The notes: generated by a model from the sequence alone, not told the origin. 64,000 bases of DNA from Uliginosibacterium sp. (GCA_016718265.1 JADKDZ010000001.1:496001-560000); one strand, 5' to 3'. Counted from the first letter of the stretch, positions 46,533 to 57,201 are shown. Made by a program: numbers and translations.

Positions 46533-48068
46533 GTGATCAGTGCCGAGGCTGTATCCCCCACATTCATGCGTGCCTACGCGCTGACGACTCCTTCGATCTG
46601 GCTGATCCTGTCTGGCGCGCTGTGCGTCATCTTGAGCATTTCAGCCTGGCAGCGGCGGGCGGGGGACTTTCCGCGCAATTTCTCGCTGGCCCTGCTGGCC
46701 ATTGCGGCCTATTCGTTTGGCTATGCGCTGGAGCTGGGTGCGCGCGACCTTGCCGCGATGCAGTTTGCGCTGCGGATCGAGTACATCGGGATTCCCTTCA
46801 TCAGCAGCATCTGGACCTTGATGGCTTACAGCTATGTCAACCAGCGCCCGATGCAGCGGATTCATACGGCGCTGTTGTTCGCGATCCCTGCACTGAGCTT
46901 CGTTATTTTTCAGACCAACGAACTCCATCAACTGTTCTATGCCGACCTGGCCTACCGCCAGGTGGAGGGTCTGGCGATCGCGCAGATCCAGCGCGGGCCG
47001 TGGTACTACGTGCACACGGCCTACTCGAACCTGTGCTTCTTCGCCTATAACGCCCTGTTGCTGCGCTCTTGCCTGCAGGCCCAGCCTGTGTACCGGGCGC
47101 AGGCGGTGTTGCTGATGCTATCGTCGCTGGCACCTTGGGTCTGCATGCTGTTGTTCCTGTTCGGCGCCAGCCCGAACGGTATTGACCTCAATCCCTTTGG
47201 TCTGGCGGTTGCAGGCATCCTGAGTGCTGTGGCGGTCTGGCGCTACAAGTTCCTCCACCTGGTGCCGATGGCACGTGACGTCGTATTCAGCAGCATCGAA
47301 GAAGGCGTGGTGATTGTGGATGAGGCGCACCGGATCATCGATTTCAATCGCGCGGCCACCGGCATCTTCCCGCAGCTTGCTGCGGGCTCGATCGGTACGC
47401 CGCTCGCTACGCTGCCGGATGGTCAAGCCCTGAGCGCTATCCTGTCTGTCGACGGGGCAAGCTGCTTTCAGCAACGCACGGCAGAAGGAATGCGCGACTA
47501 TGAGGTCAAGCATTCGCTCTTGCGCGGCTACCGCAACCTGCCAATGGGCAAGGCGATCCTGATTCAGGATGTGAGTGCGCGTGTCGCACTGGAACGCCAG
47601 CTGCTGGACCTCGCCACCCACGATGAGCTGACGGGGCTGCACAATCGACGCCATCTGATGGCACAGGCCGAAAGCGCCTTTCAGCTCGCGGCCCGGCACG
47701 ACCGCCCGCTCTCGGTGCTGATCTGCGATGTGGATCACTTCAAGCACGTGAACGATTCGCTCGGCCACCTGGCCGGCGATGCCCTGCTGCGAAACATTGC
47801 GGCCTGCCTGCAACATCGCTTGCGTCACACCGATGTCTGCGGTCGATACGGCGGCGATGAGTTTGTCGTTGTCCTCCCCGAAACCAGGCTGGACGTGGCT
47901 CAGCACATCGCCGCCGCGCTCACAGAGTACGTGCTCGCACAGACCGGGCACGGTCTCAGCATTGGCGCGGCTTGCCGACAAGCCAGCACGGCGGGCTTCC
48001 TTGATCTGCTGCGCGACGCGGATCAGGACTTGTATGCCCGCAAGCAGGCACGTCGATCAATGCGCTGA
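46533..48068 (+). CDS. 7TM-sensor diguanylate cyclase
   Basis: A 511-aa membrane protein. The first 245 residues form seven hydrophobic helices like the histidine-kinase N-terminal 7TM domain, followed by a PAS domain (about 255-345, EEGVVIVDEAHRIIDFN) and a GGDEF domain. GGDEF lies at 440-444 and is intact, and an inhibitory I-site RHTD at 431-434 has the canonical five-residue spacing. It should make c-di-GMP with product inhibition. The start is uncertain: the GTG at 46533 or the ATG at 46566. Confidence 0.9.
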   Translation: MISAEAVSPTFMRAYALTTPSIWLILSGALCVILSISAWQRRAGDFPRNFSLALLAIAAYSFGYALELGARDLAAMQFALRIEYIGIPFISSIWTLMAYSYVNQRPMQRIHTALLFAIPALSFVIFQTNELHQLFYADLAYRQVEGLAIAQIQRGPWYYVHTAYSNLCFFAYNALLLRSCLQAQPVYRAQAVLLMLSSLAPWVCMLLFLFGASPNGIDLNPFGLAVAGILSAVAVWRYKFLHLVPMARDVVFSSIEEGVVIVDEAHRIIDFNRAATGIFPQLAAGSIGTPLATLPDGQALSAILSVDGASCFQQRTAEGMRDYEVKHSLLRGYRNLPMGKAILIQDVSARVALERQLLDLATHDELTGLHNRRHLMAQAESAFQLAARHDRPLSVLICDVDHFKHVNDSLGHLAGDALLRNIAACLQHRLRHTDVCGRYGGDEFVVVLPETRLDVAQHIAAALTEYVLAQTGHGLSIGAACRQASTAGFLDLLRDADQDLYARKQARRSMR

Positions 48069-48076
48069 GCGACTTT

Positions 48077-48649
48077 TCAGAACATCTTGCCCAGATTCAG
48101 CAAGGCTGCCAGGCCCAGCACGGCAAAGACCGCGGCACAGGCCGCGTGCACAAGCTTGATCGGCACCCGTCGGGTGAGCTGATCGCCAAAATAGACCACC
48201 GGTGCATTCGCCAGCATCATGCCGAGTGTCGTGCCCGCCACGACCGCGAACAAACTGCTGTATTTCGCTGCCAGCGCTACCGTTGCGATCTGGGTCTTGT
48301 CACCCATCTCGACGATGAAGAACGCGATCACCGTCGTCAAAAAGGCGCCGAATCTCTCTGGACGGGTACCTTCGTCATCATCAAGCTTGTCGGGAATCAG
48401 CATCCAGGCAGCCATGGCAAGGAAAGACAAACCGAGAATCCAGCGCATGGCGTCCGGGCCAAGGTACTGAGTGATCCACTGGCCCACCGCCGCGGCGCAG
48501 GCATGATTGACAAGGGTAGCGACCAGAATGCCCACGCAGATGGGCAGCGGTTTTTTCAAGCGCGCGGCGAGCACAAGCGCAAGGAGCTGGGTTTTGTCGC
48601 CCATTTCCGCAAGGGCAACAATACCGGTCGAGACGAGGAAGGCTTCCAT
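48077..48649 (-). CDS. GDT1/TMEM165-family manganese exporter
   Basis: A 190-aa inner-membrane protein of the UPF0016/GDT1 family with two copies of the signature EMGDKTQ, one in each half (residues 15-21 and about 113-119), and six predicted helices. Bacterial members export Mn2+ (MneA/MntX group). The assignment is strengthened by the yybP-ykoY riboswitch in its leader. The start at 48649 is preferred: the frame runs on upstream, but that part is the riboswitch RNA rather than protein. Confidence 0.93.
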   Translation of the reverse strand: MEAFLVSTGIVALAEMGDKTQLLALVLAARLKKPLPICVGILVATLVNHACAAAVGQWITQYLGPDAMRWILGLSFLAMAAWMLIPDKLDDDEGTRPERFGAFLTTVIAFFIVEMGDKTQIATVALAAKYSSLFAVVAGTTLGMMLANAPVVYFGDQLTRRVPIKLVHAACAAVFAVLGLAALLNLGKMF

Positions 48650-48715
48650 GGTGAGATCACGGCGGGTCGGCGAAAAATGACCAATGACTGACACAGCCCG
48701 CCAACCCGCGTTGAC

Positions 48716-48820
48716 GCCGCACCAGTCAAAGGTCTCGCCAAGCTGCGCCCCCTGCACCATGGTCGATGACCAAGTCTGTTGATGCAGGGCCTTCTTGCTG
48801 AAGGAGGCTACTCCCCGATG
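48716..48820 (-). ncRNA. yybP-ykoY manganese riboswitch
   Basis: On the minus strand, GGGGAGTAGC (48807-48816) and GGCGAGACC (48731-48739) followed by TTTGAC are the two conserved loop-loop sequences of the yybP-ykoY aptamer. The region between them folds into the expected paired arms (for instance AGAAGGCCCTGCA with TGCAGGGGGCG). Downstream GGCGTCAACGCGG also recalls the E. coli alx leader. The riboswitch precedes a predicted Mn2+ exporter, the usual target, so Mn2+ should turn expression on. Confidence 0.93.
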
Positions 48821-48835
48821 ACGGCGCGGATTCTA

Positions 48836-49690
48836 TCAGGTTTTCTTGCGCCGATACGCCCACACCACCATGGCCACACCGGCCAGGATCATGGGCAGGC
48901 TCAACCACTGCCCCATCGACAGATTGAACCGGAGCAAGCCCAGGAAGGCATCCGGCTCTCGACCAAACTCGGCAATGAACCGGAACCCGCCATACCCCAG
49001 CAGGAACACACCGGAGGCAGCCCCGACTGGCCGTGGCTTGCGTGTGAAGAACCAGAGCAGGACAAACAGCAGCAGTCCCTCCAGCGCAAACTGGTAGAGC
49101 TGTGAGGGATGGCGTGGCAAGGCGCCGAACTGTGCCAGAACGGGCTCCAGCGCAGGATTCATCGCGGCAGCCATGGAATCGGCCTCGCGTGCCTGAGGGA
49201 ACAACATCGCCCACGGCACCTCCGCTGCGCTCACCCGCCCCCAGAGCTCGCCATTGATGAAATTGCCCAGGCGCCCTGCTGCCAGCCCCGTCGGCACCAG
49301 CGGCGCGACAAAGTCGCCCACCTGCAGAAAACTGCGCCCGGTCTTGCGCCCGAACAGCCACAAGGCCACCAGCACGCCCAGAAAACCGCCATGAAACGCC
49401 ATCCCGCCCTGCCACACGGCGAAGATTTCAAACGGATGGCTCAGGTAATACTCGGGCTTGTAGAACAGTACATAGCCCAGGCGCCCCCCCAACACGACGC
49501 CCAGCATGCCGTAGAACAGCAGGTCATCGAGATCCTTGTAGGTCCAGCCCAGACCCGGCTGGCTGCGCGCACGGTAGCGGCCAAGAAACAGGAACAAGAG
49601 AAACGCCGCGAGATACATCAAGCCATACCAGCGCACATGAAGCGGGCCAAGCGACATTGCGACGGGATCAAATTGCGGATGTATGAGCAT
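48836..49690 (-). CDS. lgt: prolipoprotein diacylglyceryl transferase
   Basis: Lgt attaches diacylglyceryl to the lipobox cysteine, the first step for every lipoprotein of this window. It has 284 aa and seven predicted helices. The signature GRLGNFINGELWGR and the motifs HGGFLGVL and PRHPSQLYQFALEG are intact. It is divergent from ilvD, an arrangement common in betaproteobacteria. Confidence 0.97.
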   Translation of the reverse strand: MLIHPQFDPVAMSLGPLHVRWYGLMYLAAFLLFLFLGRYRARSQPGLGWTYKDLDDLLFYGMLGVVLGGRLGYVLFYKPEYYLSHPFEIFAVWQGGMAFHGGFLGVLVALWLFGRKTGRSFLQVGDFVAPLVPTGLAAGRLGNFINGELWGRVSAAEVPWAMLFPQAREADSMAAAMNPALEPVLAQFGALPRHPSQLYQFALEGLLLFVLLWFFTRKPRPVGAASGVFLLGYGGFRFIAEFGREPDAFLGLLRFNLSMGQWLSLPMILAGVAMVVWAYRRKKT

Positions 49691-49781
49691 GTTGCGTGGC
49701 TTGGGCTAAAATCAAGGATTGCAATTGAACCACAACGATGCGCCCGGCGTGACATTCCGCCGCGCGATGGAGACCCCCACC

Positions 49782-51641
49782 ATGCCTCAATACCGTTCCC
49801 ATACCTCGACCCACGGCCGCAACATGGCCGGCGCACGCTCGCTCTGGCGTGCCACTGGCATGAAAGACGGGGACTTCGGCAAACCCATCATTGCCGTGGT
49901 CAGTTTTACCCAGTTTGTGCCAGGTCACGTTCACCTCAAGGATCTGGGGCAGATGGTGGCACGCGAGATTGAGGCTGCCGGCGGCGTTGCCAAGGAATTC
50001 AATACCATTGCCGTCGACGATGGCATTGCGATGGGTCACGGCGGCATGCTCTATTCCCTGCCGTCTCGCGAGCTGATTGCCGACTCGGTGGAATACATGG
50101 TGAATGCGCACTGTGCTGACGCCATGGTCTGTATCAGCAATTGCGACAAGATCACCCCCGGAATGCTGATGGCGTCTATGCGCCTGAACATCCCGACCAT
50201 CTTCGTCTCGGGCGGTCCGATGGAAGCCGGGAAAATCGTCGCCACTGATACGGCGGGCGAAAAGATCGTCAAGCTCGACCTGATTGACGCCATGATCAAG
50301 GCCGCAGACAAATCAGTCTCTGACGCAGAGGTGGCGGAGATCGAACGCTCAGCCTGCCCCACCTGCGGCTCATGCTCGGGCATGTTTACGGCAAATTCGA
50401 TGAACTGCCTGACCGAAGCGCTGGGACTCTCGCTGCCCGGCAATGGCACGATCGTGGCCACCCACGCGGATCGCAAGCAACTCTTCCTCCGCGCCGGCCG
50501 CCTGATCGTTGATCTGGCGAAGCGGTATTACGAGAAGAACGATGAGAAAGCGCTGCCCCGCGCTATTGCCACGTTTGCCGCGTTCGAAAACGCCATGAGC
50601 CTGGACGTCGCCATGGGCGGGTCGACCAACACTGTTCTTCACCTCCTGGCTGCCGCGCGCGAAGGGGGCGTGAATTTCACCATGGCCGATATCGACCGGA
50701 TTTCGCGCAAGGTCCCTTGCCTGTGCAAGGTGGCACCGGCGACCGACAAGTACCACATCGAAGACGTGCATCGGGCAGGCGGCGTGATGGGGATTCTCGG
50801 TGAACTGGATCGCGCGGGGCTCCTCAACCACGGCACCTACACCGTCCATAGCCACACCATGAAGGGCGCACTGGAACGCTGGGATGTCATGCACGCCAGC
50901 GATCCGGCTGTGCTGGAATTTTATCGGGCAGCTCCGGGCGGATTCCCGACACAAGAGGCGTTCTGCCAGCAGCGGCGCTACAACGAGCTGGATATGGACC
51001 GCACCGCCGGCTGTATTCGCGACAAGCGCAATGCCTACTCGCAGGACGGCGGTCTGGCTGTGCTGAGTGGCAACATCGCCCGCAACGGCTGCATCGTAAA
51101 AACCGCAGGGGTGGACGAATCGATCTGGACCTTCACGGGCAAAGCGCGTGTCTATGAAAGCCAGGACGATGCGGTGGCCGGGATTCTCGGTGAAGAAGTG
51201 CAGGCTGGCGACGTTGTCGTCATCCGCTATGAAGGCCCGAAAGGCGGCCCTGGCATGCAGGAGATGCTCTATCCGACCTCCTACCTCAAGAGCCGCGGCT
51301 TGGGCAAACAATGCGCGCTGCTGACCGATGGCCGCTTCTCTGGTGGCACCTCCGGCCTCTCGATCGGTCACGCCTCGCCCGAGGCGGCATGTGGCGGCGA
51401 GATCGGCCTGGTTGAAGATGGCGACACCATCGAAATCGACATCCCCAACCGGCGCATCCATCTGGCAATCTCGGACGCTGAGATGGCAAAAAGACGGGCG
51501 GCAATGGAGGCCAGTGGCAGCGACGCCTGGAAACCCGTCAACCGCGTCCGCCATGTCTCTGCAGCGCTACAGGCCTATGCGGCCCTGACGACGTCTGCTG
51601 ACACGGGCGCGATTCGTGACGTGACACAGCTTCAGCGCTGA
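49782..51641 (+). CDS. ilvD: dihydroxy-acid dehydratase
   Basis: IlvD dehydrates dihydroxy-acids in isoleucine and valine synthesis and needs an iron-sulfur cluster. It has 619 aa, starting MPQYRSHTSTHGRNMAGARSLWRATG at 49782, as in E. coli. Cluster cysteines are visible in SNCDKITPGM and PTCGSCSGMFTANSMNC. The frame continues upstream, but this start matches homologs. A terminator follows the stop. Confidence 0.97.
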   Translation: MPQYRSHTSTHGRNMAGARSLWRATGMKDGDFGKPIIAVVSFTQFVPGHVHLKDLGQMVAREIEAAGGVAKEFNTIAVDDGIAMGHGGMLYSLPSRELIADSVEYMVNAHCADAMVCISNCDKITPGMLMASMRLNIPTIFVSGGPMEAGKIVATDTAGEKIVKLDLIDAMIKAADKSVSDAEVAEIERSACPTCGSCSGMFTANSMNCLTEALGLSLPGNGTIVATHADRKQLFLRAGRLIVDLAKRYYEKNDEKALPRAIATFAAFENAMSLDVAMGGSTNTVLHLLAAAREGGVNFTMADIDRISRKVPCLCKVAPATDKYHIEDVHRAGGVMGILGELDRAGLLNHGTYTVHSHTMKGALERWDVMHASDPAVLEFYRAAPGGFPTQEAFCQQRRYNELDMDRTAGCIRDKRNAYSQDGGLAVLSGNIARNGCIVKTAGVDESIWTFTGKARVYESQDDAVAGILGEEVQAGDVVVIRYEGPKGGPGMQEMLYPTSYLKSRGLGKQCALLTDGRFSGGTSGLSIGHASPEAACGGEIGLVEDGDTIEIDIPNRRIHLAISDAEMAKRRAAMEASGSDAWKPVNRVRHVSAALQAYAALTTSADTGAIRDVTQLQR

Positions 51642-51662
51642 GACCGGCCCGAGTGCCGCATC

Positions 51663-51686
51663 AAGAGGCCCTGCGGGGCCTCTTTT
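51663..51686 (+). terminator. rho-independent terminator of ilvD
   Basis: AAGAGGCCC (51663-51671) and GGGCCTCTT (51676-51684) with a 4-base loop, ending in a T run. It lies about 20 bp after the stop codon. Confidence 0.88.
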
Positions 51687-51842
51687 CATTCTGGGCTGAT
51701 CGCCTGGCTCCCGCATCAAGCAGCAACGCGCGCCGTTTCTGCTATCTCTTTTGACTTAATGACACTCCAGTTTTTGCCCGAACGGCCGTTACTGTCCAGA
51801 GACGCCAGCCAACCCCGTTTTGCGAGTATCTGAAGACCTGCC

Positions 51843-54590
51843 GTGGCCTTTTTCGAAGACAGTAGAAACCTTCTACAGGCTAGTTTCATCCGCCTTGCTA
51901 AAGACGAGCATCTTTGGCAGGGAGACCTGCATGGTGCCTTACGCAATGTGACCAGCACCCTGGCGGATGTGCTGGCGCTGCCCCGCGTCTCCGTCTGGCT
52001 GCTGGACCCAGCGCTTGGCAGCCTGCGTTGCAGCCTGCTGTTCCGAACTGACAGCGCACAATTCGAGTCGGGTCTGACGCTGGCCACCTCCGATCTATCA
52101 GACCTGCTCCGGCAGATCGATGACGAGCGTCTGGTGTCGATCGACGATGCCCTGCACGACAAGCGTCTGGACCGGGTGCGTGACAGCTATCTGACGCCGA
52201 ACGACATCAGTGCGGTCGTCGGGGCGGCGCTCCACGAGAGCAGCCGCCTATCGGGCGTCCTGTTCCTCGAACATCTCGGACAAGCGCGGCACTGGAGCCG
52301 GAAAGAGCTTGAATTCATCCGCTCCGTGGCAGATCTCTTGTCGCAGTTGCTTGTTTTTCACGCCCTGCGTGACAGCGAGCGGGGCTATCACATGCTGTTC
52401 GACACGGCAGGTGACGCCATCCTGACGATTCAGGCCGGGCAAATCATCGACTGCAACCCCCGCGCGGCCTTGCTATTCGGTTACCCGCGCGACTGGATCC
52501 TCGGGCGCAGCATGGAGGCACTGTCTCCACCGTATCAACCGGACGGACTGCGCTCGTCAGAGAAACTATCGGGCTTCATTGATGCGTGCGCGCAAGGGCC
52601 ACAGGTCTTTGAGTGGAGTCATCTACGTGCTGACGGCGGACTCTTCGAGGCAGAAGTCTCGCTATCGTCCGCCTGGTTCGCCGGCGTTTGTCGCGTCATG
52701 GCCATCGTGCGCGACATCACTGAGCGGCGGCGCACCGAGATCATCTTGCGTGATTCCGCGTCGCAACTGGAGCGCCGCAACCGCGTGCTGCAGGTCATCG
52801 GTGACCTCGCCAGTCGCCTGCATCGCACCACGGACACCCGACTGATTGCGGAAGAAACGCTCAAGGCCCTGCAGACCTTGCAGCACTCGCCGCTGTCGCT
52901 CTTTCACTATATCAACCGCCAGACTGGTGAGTTCGACTTGCTTGCGGGCGTAGGCTACTCCCCGGCTCAACTCGAAGCCCGGCGCATCATGCCGCTTGGC
53001 TCCAGCCTCAGCGGCCACGCGCTGGCAAGCCGACAGATCTTGCGCTGCGCAGATGTGGCGACCGATGAGCGCATCGACCCTGCGATTCGCACACTGATGC
53101 TGGCCGATGGCATTCGTGCCATGACCATCCTGCCATTGCTTTACCAAAGTGAGCCGCTGGGCGTCATTGGGCTCCAGTTTTACGACAAAGACGACGATTC
53201 AGGCGAAATCGGCCTGGAAATCCTGCGTGCCATCTGCGAAACCGTGTCACTGGCCTTGGCCAACGCGCGCAACATCCAGGTGCTGGAATACCAGGCGATG
53301 CACGACTCGCTCACCGGTCTGCCCAATCGGTCCTTATTGCACCGTAGCACCGCAGAGGCCCTGCGTCTGAGCAGCGGGCAGCATGGTCTGGCGCTCTTGC
53401 TGCTGGATCTCGACCGGTTCAAGGAAGTCAACGACACCCTGGGGCACCGCACCGGCGATCTGTTGCTCAGGCTCGTCGCGACGCGCTTGCAGACTGCATT
53501 GGGCGCGCACGATGCACTCCTGGCACGCTTGGGCGGCGATGAGTTTGCGATCCTGCTCCGCAACTGCTCCACGGCCGAGGCGGCGACGAGTTTTGCCGCA
53601 GAATTGGTCGACGCGCTGCACCAGCCGATCGAAGTCGAGGGGATATTCATCGAGCTGGGCGGCAGTATCGGGGTCGCCGTGTACCCGCAGCATGGCGGTA
53701 CCAGCCATGCCTTGCTCCGCTGTGCCGACGTTGCAATGTACTCGGCCAAGTCGCATGGGGTCGGCGTGAGCCTTTACGACAACACCCATGACGCGCAGAA
53801 CCCGCGCCGCCTCGCCATGATCACCGATCTGGGGACAGCGATCCGGCGCGACCAGCTCAAGGTGTACTACCAGCCGCGCTACGACCTGCAAACACGCCGT
53901 TGGTGTGGCTGTGAAGCCTTGCTGCGCTGGCAGCATCCAACGCTGGGCTTCATCCCGCCCATGGAATTCGTCCAGTTTGCAGAAACCAGCGACCTGATCC
54001 GGCCGCTGACACTGCTGGTCGCCCGGCACGCCATCCGCCAGTTGCACGAGTGGAAGCTGCAGGGACTGGATATTGCGGTATCGGTCAACCTGTCGACGCG
54101 CAACCTGCTGGACGTCACGCTCCCGGACGGGCTGGCGGCCTTGCTGGCAGAGTTCGAGGTTTCGCCTTCAGCGCTGGAGCTCGAAATTACGGAAACCGCG
54201 CTGATGACCGACCCTGACCGTGCCATGCAGGTCGTCGGCCGCATTGCAGGGCTGGGCATGTCGCTCTCGATCGATGACTTCGGCACGGGCTACTCCTCGC
54301 TTGCCTACCTCAAGCGCTTGCCCCTGCACGCGCTGAAGATTGATCGCTCCTTTGTGATGGACATGCTGGACGACGAACAAGATGCGATCATCGTTCGCTC
54401 GACGATCGGCCTGGCGCATAGTCTGGGGCTGCGCGTCGTAGCGGAGGGCGTGGAAACATACCCTTCGCTTGAGAAATTGCGCGAATTCGGCTGCGACGAA
54501 GCCCAGGGTTATCTGCTGGGCAAGCCGCTGCCACCAGACCAGGCTTTCGAGTTGATGAGCCGGCAGCCGGAAGATCCGTCCCGCAGCTGA
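51843..54590 (+). CDS. GAF-PAS-GAF-GGDEF-EAL protein
   Basis: A 915-aa soluble c-di-GMP enzyme: GAF (about 25-180), PAS (about 180-300), GAF (about 315-480), GGDEF (about 485-650) and EAL (about 660-905). GGDEF is intact at 564-568, but no RxxD I-site is visible. The EAL motif is at E691 (CEALLRW), and the loop-6 sequence DDFGTGYSSL and the substrate-binding ELEITETALM are present, so the phosphodiesterase looks active. The GTG start at 51843 is a guess, since no clear ribosome site precedes it. The next gene follows after 40 bp. Confidence 0.9.
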   Translation: MAFFEDSRNLLQASFIRLAKDEHLWQGDLHGALRNVTSTLADVLALPRVSVWLLDPALGSLRCSLLFRTDSAQFESGLTLATSDLSDLLRQIDDERLVSIDDALHDKRLDRVRDSYLTPNDISAVVGAALHESSRLSGVLFLEHLGQARHWSRKELEFIRSVADLLSQLLVFHALRDSERGYHMLFDTAGDAILTIQAGQIIDCNPRAALLFGYPRDWILGRSMEALSPPYQPDGLRSSEKLSGFIDACAQGPQVFEWSHLRADGGLFEAEVSLSSAWFAGVCRVMAIVRDITERRRTEIILRDSASQLERRNRVLQVIGDLASRLHRTTDTRLIAEETLKALQTLQHSPLSLFHYINRQTGEFDLLAGVGYSPAQLEARRIMPLGSSLSGHALASRQILRCADVATDERIDPAIRTLMLADGIRAMTILPLLYQSEPLGVIGLQFYDKDDDSGEIGLEILRAICETVSLALANARNIQVLEYQAMHDSLTGLPNRSLLHRSTAEALRLSSGQHGLALLLLDLDRFKEVNDTLGHRTGDLLLRLVATRLQTALGAHDALLARLGGDEFAILLRNCSTAEAATSFAAELVDALHQPIEVEGIFIELGGSIGVAVYPQHGGTSHALLRCADVAMYSAKSHGVGVSLYDNTHDAQNPRRLAMITDLGTAIRRDQLKVYYQPRYDLQTRRWCGCEALLRWQHPTLGFIPPMEFVQFAETSDLIRPLTLLVARHAIRQLHEWKLQGLDIAVSVNLSTRNLLDVTLPDGLAALLAEFEVSPSALELEITETALMTDPDRAMQVVGRIAGLGMSLSIDDFGTGYSSLAYLKRLPLHALKIDRSFVMDMLDDEQDAIIVRSTIGLAHSLGLRVVAEGVETYPSLEKLREFGCDEAQGYLLGKPLPPDQAFELMSRQPEDPSRS

Positions 54591-54630
54591 GCTCAGGTCA
54601 CGGTGGGGGCGGCGCAAACCAGGAGAGAAC

Positions 54631-55065
54631 ATGCAGGGCTTGGAAGAATTCATCTGGCGCAGCACCAGCAAGTGGAGCGAGCTCGTTCCGCTGGCGGATA
54701 CCATCATTCAGCGCTGGAATACCGTCACCAGTTTCGTCGTCACGCTCGACAAGCGCGAGCACATCTGGACGGTACGCCACAGCAGCGTTGCTGCTCCGTT
54801 TCTGGTGCTTGCAGAAGACTCGCTGCGTGGCTCGGTTCCCCGCATTGGCAATCCGATGGCTTTCCTGCTGCTGGTTGGCATGGCCATTTCACGTCCGGGC
54901 TGCGTCGAGATCTCTTTTTCCAACGGACAGCGAATCGATCCGACCAAGTTTGAGGTCAAGGACATGACGACCCTGCTGCCCCACGCCACACACCCCGCAC
55001 ATCGCAAACTCGCCGAGCTGGCCACGCAGGCGTCCGAGCCTCCAGCCCAGCCTGTGTCAGCCTAA
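54631..55065 (+). CDS. hypothetical protein, 144 aa
   Basis: I do not recognise the family. The protein is soluble with a mixed fold (SFVVTLDKREHIWTVRHSSVAAPFLVLAEDSLRG) and a proline/alanine-rich tail. AGGAGAG precedes the ATG at 54631. It follows the GGDEF-EAL gene by 40 bp and may form an operon with it. Its stop overlaps the convergent histidine kinase stop by 4 bp. Confidence 0.7.
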   Translation: MQGLEEFIWRSTSKWSELVPLADTIIQRWNTVTSFVVTLDKREHIWTVRHSSVAAPFLVLAEDSLRGSVPRIGNPMAFLLLVGMAISRPGCVEISFSNGQRIDPTKFEVKDMTTLLPHATHPAHRKLAELATQASEPPAQPVSA

Positions 55066-57072
55066 GTAGGCTCGGCAACCGGCAGGCGCACGACAAACTC
55101 AGCGCCGCCGCCGGTGCGCGCACGGGCAAATATTTGTCCCCGGTGCAGCCCGACGATTTGCCGGCAGATCGCCAGCCCCAAACCTGTCCCCCCCTGCGCC
55201 GCTGCGCGTGGCGCTGCTCTGTACGAATTTCTCGAAAATCAGGTCCAGCTCGTTTTCGGGGATGCCCGGTCCACGATCCGCAACGATGAGCTCAAACATG
55301 GGCACTCCGGGCTGCGACCCCGAATACGCGGAGTAATAGAGATCCACCACCCCTTGCGCGGCAGAAAACTTGATCGCGTTTGATAGCAGATTCCGGATCA
55401 TGCGACTCAGCAAGGCTGCGTCCCCCATCGCCATGGGGACTTCCCCACCGTGGCGAAGTACCCGGATCTGCCGCGCAACGAGCAGCGCTTCGTACTCCTG
55501 CAAGCCCTCTTCGAGCAATTGACGCATGTCTACAGGCGCCAGACTTGCTGTCACGACGCCTTCCTCAAGTTTGGAGATATCCAGTAATGCGTCCAGAAGC
55601 CCCATCAGGCGCTCGCCACTGATGGCGATGCGATCAAAGTAGCTGACAAGGCGTTCGGGCGTCTCGGTCAAGGCGCGCTCTTGGCCGAGACGCGCAAAAC
55701 TCAAAATGCCGTGCATGGGCGTGCGCAGTTCGTGCGAGATGTTGGCGACAAACTCCGACTTGGCCGCATTGGCGCGCTCCGCCACCTCTTTCGCGTCGAA
55801 CCAGCGCATCTCCGCCTCGCGCAGATGCGTGATATCGCTGACCGCTCCGACGAAGACTCGCTCGCCCTCCACACTGCGGCAGCATACCTGGCGAACAATC
55901 AGCCACACCCGCTGACCGGCCTGGTTGGTCAGCGCCAGCATGCCTTCATGCACATCGCCATCGGCGGCGTTGCGAAACCACAACTCGTCGTGCTGCAGCT
56001 GCTCAATAAATTCTCTCGGCATGAAGTGCTCCGGCCGATGTCCTTCCACGTCGGCGCGCTGCACGTTCAGACCGCTCAGGAAAGCCTGATTCACCATCAG
56101 GTGTTGCAGCTGGTTGTTCACCACAAAAATCGGGTTGGGAAGACTATCGAATACAGACTGCAGGAAATCATGCGTGCGCCGCTGCAACGCCAGCGCCTTC
56201 ATGGCCCGATGTTCTGCCTCTCGCCACAAACTGACGTTGAAGTGTGTGCCGACTATGACGACGCGGCCCGCCGCGTCGAGGCAGCGCGCTTTGGCGACGA
56301 TCCGGTAAACGTCTGCACCACTCACCTCGCTGCGGACCTGTTCTTCCTTGTACAGCTTGCTCCCCGCGAGTACCTGCCTGTCCTCTTGCAGGATGAGCGC
56401 TGCGTCGCCCAATACTTTTGGTAGAGCGGCGGTCTCAACACCTATGACGTCGTGATGGGTCACGCCATACTCACGCACAAAGGCCTCATTCACGATCTGA
56501 AAGCGCCCCGCATCATCCTTGACGTACACCGGCTCCGGTATCACGTCGATCAAGTTCTGCACAAAGGTGCTCATCTGTTCGTCGCAGCTCGATATTCCCG
56601 GCGCCTCGCAGTGCATGAGCACCAAGCCACGGATACCGCGACCCGCCAGGCGGCGAAGACAGACTCTCATCGGCTGCGCGTGGTCGGTGTCCGGCCCCAG
56701 CCATACCACGAAGGCATCCGTACGACCATCGAGCGTTTGCCTGATCTGCTTACGAAGCAGCTCGGCAGAGTCCCCACGCAGATGCTGGCAAAATCCCTCA
56801 CCCAGAATAGCGGTGGCGGAAAGCAGGCTCAGCTGCTCGAAGCCCGCATTGGTCCTGAGTGCCCGGCCATGGTGGTCCAGCACCACATACGCGCCGCTGA
56901 GCGCATCCAGCACCGACCATGCGGCCGCGCGTTCTGCGCGCCACCGCGACACATGCCAGACGAGCACCAAAGCCGCCGACACGACAGCCACGCCAAGTAC
57001 CCACTCATGGCTGAAAAGCGGTTCAAACGCGGTCATCGTCACGATCAACTCGGACTGAACCGTCTTTGCCAC
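55062..57072 (-). CDS. PAS-domain sensor histidine kinase, 3' end frameshifted
   Basis: About 669 aa when repaired. One N-terminal helix (WVLGVAVVSAALVLVWHV), three PAS-like domains, then HisKA (FVANISHELRTPMHG with the phospho-accepting histidine) and HATPase_c with the N-box NLLSNAIKF and G1 box DRGPGIPE. The G2 box should read GAGGTGLGLAICRQIVG, but a run of seven C (55188-55194, plus strand) puts it out of frame and gives a false tail ending at 55099. With six C the frame continues to TAG at 55062. No response regulator is adjacent. Confidence 0.88.
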
Positions 57073-57201
57073 CTGCTGTCACGATTGCCCTTTCATATCT
57101 TGATCCGCATGCTGCCTGCTATCCGCACAACACCAAGCAGCATACCCCGATTGCTTACAGCATGCAGTCATGCCGTCAGCGCGGTATCGACGAGCGGCCG
57201 T

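Noticed and set aside
48650..48760. N-terminal extension of the GDT1-family protein
   Set aside because: The extra codons lie in the riboswitch RNA, and the family starts at MEAFLVSTGIVALAEMGDKTQ.
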